In this document: positions 60,597 through 64,000 of the stretch, piece after piece | How the letters are laid out: the number at the start of each line of letters is the position of its first letter | How positions within the stretch are numbered: the stretch's first letter is position 1 | Assembly: GCF_900638585.1 (NCBI RefSeq) | Contig: NZ_LR134523.1 | Coordinates: 708,001 to 772,000 of the forward strand | Reading direction: 5' to 3' | Length of the DNA stretch: 64,000 bases | Origin: Aedoeadaptatus ivorii | GTDB lineage: Bacteria > Bacillota > Clostridia > Tissierellales > Peptoniphilaceae | The notes under the pieces: generated by a model | Databases searched by the model: none | What the model was told of the DNA's origin: nothing | What the model saw: the letters and a program-made list of their open reading frames with translations, nothing else | Translations under genes and position numbers: made by a program

Positions 60597-61856
60597 TTAG
60601 ATCGTCTTATTTGCAATTTCTTCAAATTCAGCGGCCCAATTCCCCTTCTTGAAAATCGGGAGAACCGTTCCTGCGCGATCGATGCCGTCGATATCCATAT
60701 CTTCGGCACCGACCATAAAGTCCACGTGGACGAGGCTATCGTTGGCGCCGCGTTCGGCGAGCGCTTCTTTCGACAGTTCTTCTCCGCCCTTTAGGCATGT
60801 GGGGTAGGCTCTTCCCAAGGCGAGGTGGCAGGAGGCGTTTTCGTCGTAGAGGGTATTGAAAAATAAGTGGTTGCGATTGGAGATGGGGCTGTCATACGGC
60901 ACCAGGGCGACCTCGCCCAAGCGCGCAGCACCTTCGTCGGTCTCTAACAAATGTTTTAAGACGTCTTTACCGATTTCGGCATCGAAGTCGACGACTTTTC
61001 CATCTTCAAAACGCAGCCAAAATTTATCGATGGTATTGCCGTTATATTGTAGGGGCATTGAGGCATAGACCACGCCATTGGCCGTATCCTTATGGGGAAG
61101 GGTGAATACTTCTTCGGTGGGTATATTGGCGACGAAGGGCTTGCCCGCGGGCGTCTTGGAGCCGCCACCCGCCCATAGATGGCCTTCGGGCAGTCCAATC
61201 TCAAAATCCGTCCCATTTGACGAACGGTACCGCAGCGTCTTCAACTCGAGCGCGGTAAGAGCTCTCGCTTTTTGATTGACCGTCTCCATATGTGTCTTCC
61301 AGTTTTCGATCGCATCGCCGTTTACGCGCGCGGTTTCAAAGATCGCCTCCCACAGTTGTGAAACGGCTGCGGCATTCTCCGCATCGGGAAAGACCTTCTT
61401 TGCCCAGGCGCGGGTGGGAACGCCCGCCACCGTCCAGGGGTTTCTATCCGCCATCATGGCTTCGGAATAAAAGGCCATGGCCTGCATGCGATGCTTGGTC
61501 GCTTCTTGCAGTCGCTTCCCGTCGATTTGCTTTAAGAGCTCCGGATCGGAACCGGTAAAGGACAAAAACGCGGCGCCTTTGTCCAGGTAATACCGGAACA
61601 TATCGCGCTCGTATTCGGGTACGGTGTTCAACACCTCGTCGGGAGCATGGGTGTAGCGCAGGAGAACCAGATCGTCATCGGACCAGATGACGTGCACGCT
61701 GGGAGCGCCGAGTTCGTAAGCGCATTTTGCGCAGGCCACCGCAAGATCTCGCCCTTCGATGGGAGAGCGGATTACGAGCAGTTGTCCTTTTTCGAGTCCG
61801 ACGCCGACGCGCACGAGTAGGCGCGCATAATCGTTTAATTTTTCGGTAAAGTTCAT
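60597..61856 (-). CDS. M29-family aminopeptidase
   Basis: The 419-residue protein matches thermophilic aminopeptidase (AmpS/PepS, M29): an N-terminal YARLLVRVGVGLEKGQLL, the LPEGHLW strand (about 225), FVANIPTEEVFTLP (about 248; metal Glu), NTLYDENASCHLALG (about 335; metal Glu, His) and a final HVDFMVGAEDM (metal His, Asp). It trims amino acids from peptides in the cytosol. It is a single gene with an extended -10 promoter. Confidence 0.93.
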   Translation of the reverse strand: MNFTEKLNDYARLLVRVGVGLEKGQLLVIRSPIEGRDLAVACAKCAYELGAPSVHVIWSDDDLVLLRYTHAPDEVLNTVPEYERDMFRYYLDKGAAFLSFTGSDPELLKQIDGKRLQEATKHRMQAMAFYSEAMMADRNPWTVAGVPTRAWAKKVFPDAENAAAVSQLWEAIFETARVNGDAIENWKTHMETVNQKARALTALELKTLRYRSSNGTDFEIGLPEGHLWAGGGSKTPAGKPFVANIPTEEVFTLPHKDTANGVVYASMPLQYNGNTIDKFWLRFEDGKVVDFDAEIGKDVLKHLLETDEGAARLGEVALVPYDSPISNRNHLFFNTLYDENASCHLALGRAYPTCLKGGEELSKEALAERGANDSLVHVDFMVGAEDMDIDGIDRAGTVLPIFKKGNWAAEFEEIANKTI

Positions 61857-61886
61857 ATTGCCTCCTTAATATTGAGATATGATTTC

Positions 61887-61895
61887 AGTATATCA
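61887..61895 (-). promoter_or_regulatory. Extended -10 promoter of the M29 aminopeptidase gene
   Basis: The minus strand reads TGATATACT about 30 bp before the start codon; the Shine-Dalgarno is AAGGAGG. Confidence 0.55.
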
Positions 61896-61915
61896 CAGAT
61901 ACCCTTTAAGGATGC

Positions 61916-61944
61916 TTGCGCCACATAATGTGCCGTGTTATAAT
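61916..61944 (+). promoter_or_regulatory. Promoter of rpsB-tsf-pyrH
   Basis: TTGCGC (61916-61921), 17-bp spacer ending TGT, TATAAT (61939-61944), so it carries an extended -10. A 90-nt leader follows. Confidence 0.7.
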
Positions 61945-61950
61945 ATATCG

Positions 61951-62043
61951 GTACAAATACGCACACTTTATGCGAACGCGGCCGTTGCCTTCGGGTCGTC
62001 GCGCTCATCAAGTAAAGTGGAGGAATAACAAATTGGAGGAAAC
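61951..62043 (+). promoter_or_regulatory. Structured rpsB leader, candidate S2 autoregulatory element
   Basis: A 7-bp helix can form between 61964-61970 and 62013-62019, reaching the first G of an upstream GGAGG (62019-62023). It encloses a GC-rich segment with a CC-TTCG-GG hairpin (61988-61995). Two Shine-Dalgarno sequences (62019-62023 and 62035-62039) precede the ATG. Autoregulation by S2 is known in other bacteria; that this leader does it is inference. Confidence 0.4.
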
Positions 62044-62841
62044 ATGTCTGTAATTTCTATGAAGAGCCTGCTGGAAGCGGGCGTACACTTCGGCCATCAA
62101 ACCAGAAGATGGAATCCCAAGATGAAGAAATACATCTTCACCGAAAGAAACGGGATCTACATCATCGACCTGCAAAAAACCGTTCGTAAAGTCGAAGAAG
62201 CTTACGATTTCGTAAGAGAAGTTGCACAAAACGGCGGTCAAATTCTGTTTGTAGGTACCAAAAAGCAAGCCCAAGACGCGATCGAAAAAGAAGCGAAAAA
62301 ATGCGGCATGCACTACATCAACCAAAGATGGTTGGGCGGTCTGTTGACCAACTACCAAACCATCAACAAGAGAATCCAACGCTTAAAAGAGTTGGAAGAG
62401 ATGGAAACCGACGGTCGTTTCGACGTCCTGCCGAAGAAAGAAGTCATCGGCTTGCGTCACGACAGAGAACGTCTCGAGAAGTTCCTCGGCGGCATTAAAA
62501 ACATGAACGGTCTTCCCGATGTGATGTACGTCGTAGACCCGAAAAAAGAAAACATTGCCGTGCAGGAAGCACAAAAATTGGGTATTCCTATCGTAGGTAT
62601 CCTCGATACCAACTGCGATCCCGACGAACTGGACTATCCGATTCCCGGTAACGACGACGCCATTCGCGCCGTTAAGCTGATTACCGAGACGATTTCCAAC
62701 GCCGTCATCGAAGGAAGACAAGGCGCACAAGAAGAAGCAGAAGAAGTACAAGTGGAAGACATGCAGTCTGAAGACGAATCTGTCGAAGAAACTGAAAATC
62801 AAAATACAGATAGTGCGGCTGAAACAGAAGAACAAGAATAA
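62044..62841 (+). CDS. rpsB: 30S ribosomal protein S2
   Basis: The 265-residue protein begins [19 protein letters not shown] and has [27 protein letters not shown] (about 86) and [21 protein letters not shown] (about 172), with an acidic C-terminal tail of about 45 residues. It is a core 30S protein. Codon use (AGA/CGT, CAA) indicates strong expression. tsf follows after an attenuator-like hairpin. Confidence 0.97.
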   Translation: MSVISMKSLLEAGVHFGHQTRRWNPKMKKYIFTERNGIYIIDLQKTVRKVEEAYDFVREVAQNGGQILFVGTKKQAQDAIEKEAKKCGMHYINQRWLGGLLTNYQTINKRIQRLKELEEMETDGRFDVLPKKEVIGLRHDRERLEKFLGGIKNMNGLPDVMYVVDPKKENIAVQEAQKLGIPIVGILDTNCDPDELDYPIPGNDDAIRAVKLITETISNAVIEGRQGAQEEAEEVQVEDMQSEDESVEETENQNTDSAAETEEQE

Positions 62842-62849
62842 GTTGATTT

Positions 62850-62886
62850 ATAAGAGTTCTAAAGGCCTTTAGGACTCTTATTTTTA
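62850..62886 (+). terminator. Attenuator-like hairpin between rpsB and tsf
   Basis: A long hairpin (62850-62865 with 62866-62881, one G-U pair, tight AGGCCT centre) is followed by TTTTTA. It should reduce transcription into tsf-pyrH, as seen in other bacteria with intergenic rpsB-tsf terminators. Confidence 0.75.
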
Positions 62887-62914
62887 TGAATAGGATCATT
62901 GAAAGGGGTACAAG

Positions 62915-63559
62915 ATGGAAATCACAGCAAAAATGGTGAAAGAACTCAGAGAAAAAACCGGCGCAGGCATGATGGACTGTAAAAAAGCGCTCCAAGAAGC
63001 CGAAGGCGATATGGATCGTGCCGTCGATATTCTCAGAGAACAAGGACTCAGCAAGGTCGCTAAAAAGGCGAGCAGAATCGCAGCTGAAGGCATCGTCGAC
63101 AGCTACATTCACAACAACCGCATCGGCGTATTGATCGAAGTCAACTCCGAAACCGACTTTGTCGCTAAGAACGAAGACTTTAAAAATTTCGTGAAGGATA
63201 TGGCTATGCAAGTGGCCGCAGCGAACCCCAAATACGTCACCCGCGACGAAGTGCCGGCAGAAGAAGTAGAACACGAAAAATCCATCTTGAAGGAACAAGC
63301 ACTGAACGAAGGCAAGCCCGAACACATCGTCGAAAAGATGGTAGAAGGCCGCCTGGAAAAATTCTATGAAGAGATCGTCCTCTTGGATCAACCCTTTATC
63401 AAAGACGGCGATCAAACCGTCAACGATCTGCTGAGTGCATTGACCGCAAAGATCGGCGAAAAGATCAGCATCCGTCGCTTTGTCCGCTATGAGGTGGGCG
63501 AAGGCATGGAAAAACGCGAAGAAGACTTTGCAGAAGAAGTCGCAAAGCAAATGAAATAA
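62915..63559 (+). CDS. tsf: Translation elongation factor Ts (short form)
   Basis: The 214-residue protein has the UBA-like start [24 protein letters not shown], then [15 protein letters not shown] (about 72) and ends after [17 protein letters not shown]. It regenerates EF-Tu-GTP. The short length (a shortened core and coiled coil compared with E. coli) is usual for many Firmicutes and cyanobacteria. pyrH follows after 9 nt. Confidence 0.96.
   Translation: MEITAKMVKELREKTGAGMMDCKKALQEAEGDMDRAVDILREQGLSKVAKKASRIAAEGIVDSYIHNNRIGVLIEVNSETDFVAKNEDFKNFVKDMAMQVAAANPKYVTRDEVPAEEVEHEKSILKEQALNEGKPEHIVEKMVEGRLEKFYEEIVLLDQPFIKDGDQTVNDLLSALTAKIGEKISIRRFVRYEVGEGMEKREEDFAEEVAKQMK

Positions 63560-64000
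<441 letters not shown>

Noticed and set aside
62705-63550. A 281-codon minus-strand frame opposite rpsB end and tsf, rich in Phe and Leu
   Set aside because: It is the reverse complement of GAA/AAA-rich codons of tsf; the apparent membrane protein is an artefact.

Overview
The window is 64 kb of ordinary chromosomal core sequence from a low-GC-type Gram-positive (Firmicutes, Clostridia/Tissierellia-like), although its own base composition looks close to 50% GC. The evidence is gene order: xseA-xseB-ispA-tlyA-recN, scpA-scpB-rluB, cmk-plsC-ispH/rpsA, cdaA-cdaR, yicC-gmk-rpoZ-coaBC-priA-def-fmt-rsmB-rlmN-prpC-prkC-rsgA-rpe-thiN, rpmB/yloU-yloV-recG, rsmD-coaD, ylbN(yceD)-rpmF and rpsB-tsf-pyrH are all Firmicutes clusters. 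The IspH-S1 fusion and the zinc-ribbon L28 and L32 fit an anaerobic clostridial relative. Sporulation genes that normally sit in at least five of these clusters are missing, so I infer a non-spore-former, possibly of the Peptoniphilaceae type (low confidence). I saw no rRNA, tRNA, CRISPR array, prophage, insertion sequence or integrase. No gene-free stretch exceeds 190 bp.

Layout. 1-2.4 kb: nucleoside and methylthioadenosine-type salvage (MTAP-family phosphorylase, MtnA-like isomerase, HD nucleotidase). 2.4-5.4 kb: a two-component system with a lipoprotein and a three-helix membrane protein. 5.4-6.5 kb: ychF on the minus strand. 6.6-8.8 kb: an ABC ATPase with degenerate catalytic motifs plus an ABC-2 permease. 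8.8-11.1 kb: HAD phosphatase, rbgA, rnhB. 11.2-27.1 kb: a nearly gapless run of 19 plus-strand genes: Asp23, nusB, exonuclease VII, ispA, tlyA, recN, Nudix, purine and pyrimidine nucleoside phosphorylases, a site-2 protease, ScpAB, rRNA/tRNA modification, cmk, plsC and ispH-rpsA. 27.1-31.2 kb: cyclic-di-AMP synthesis (cdaA, cdaR) and guaB. 31.3-33.8 kb: purE, fhs, yerC. 33.9-35.7 kb: rqcH on the minus strand. 35.7-50.3 kb: a 15-gene housekeeping run from yicC to thiN. 50.4-51.6 kb: minus-strand hydroxyacid dehydrogenase and rpmB. 51.7-57.3 kb: yloU, yloV, recG, rsmD, coaD and a coiled-coil protein. 57.3-64 kb: tmcAL (-), ackA, yceD-rpmF, an M29 aminopeptidase (-), then rpsB-tsf-pyrH, cut by the window edge.

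The genes serve translation and ribosome assembly (RbgA, YchF, RsgA, RqcH, RlmN, RsmB, RsmD, TlyA, RluB, S1, S2, L28, L32, EF-Ts, Def, Fmt), DNA maintenance (PriA, RecG, RecN, ExoVII, RNase HII, ScpAB), nucleotide supply (GuaB, PurE, Cmk, Gmk, PyrH, PunA, Pdp) and envelope signalling (two-component system, PrkC/PrpC, c-di-AMP). Terminators are clear UU-tailed hairpins, many of them bidirectional, and promoters often carry an extended -10 (TGnTATAAT).

No dramatic new system is visible. The points most worth a second look are the ABC transporter with degenerate catalytic motifs and an acidic tail, an internal promoter and Shine-Dalgarno/ATG exactly at the IspH/S1 junction, a structured rpsB leader with an overlapping seven-codon frame, an IspA lacking a conserved loop, the altered active-site residues in the phosphorylase/MtnA-like pair, and the systematic absence of sporulation genes.
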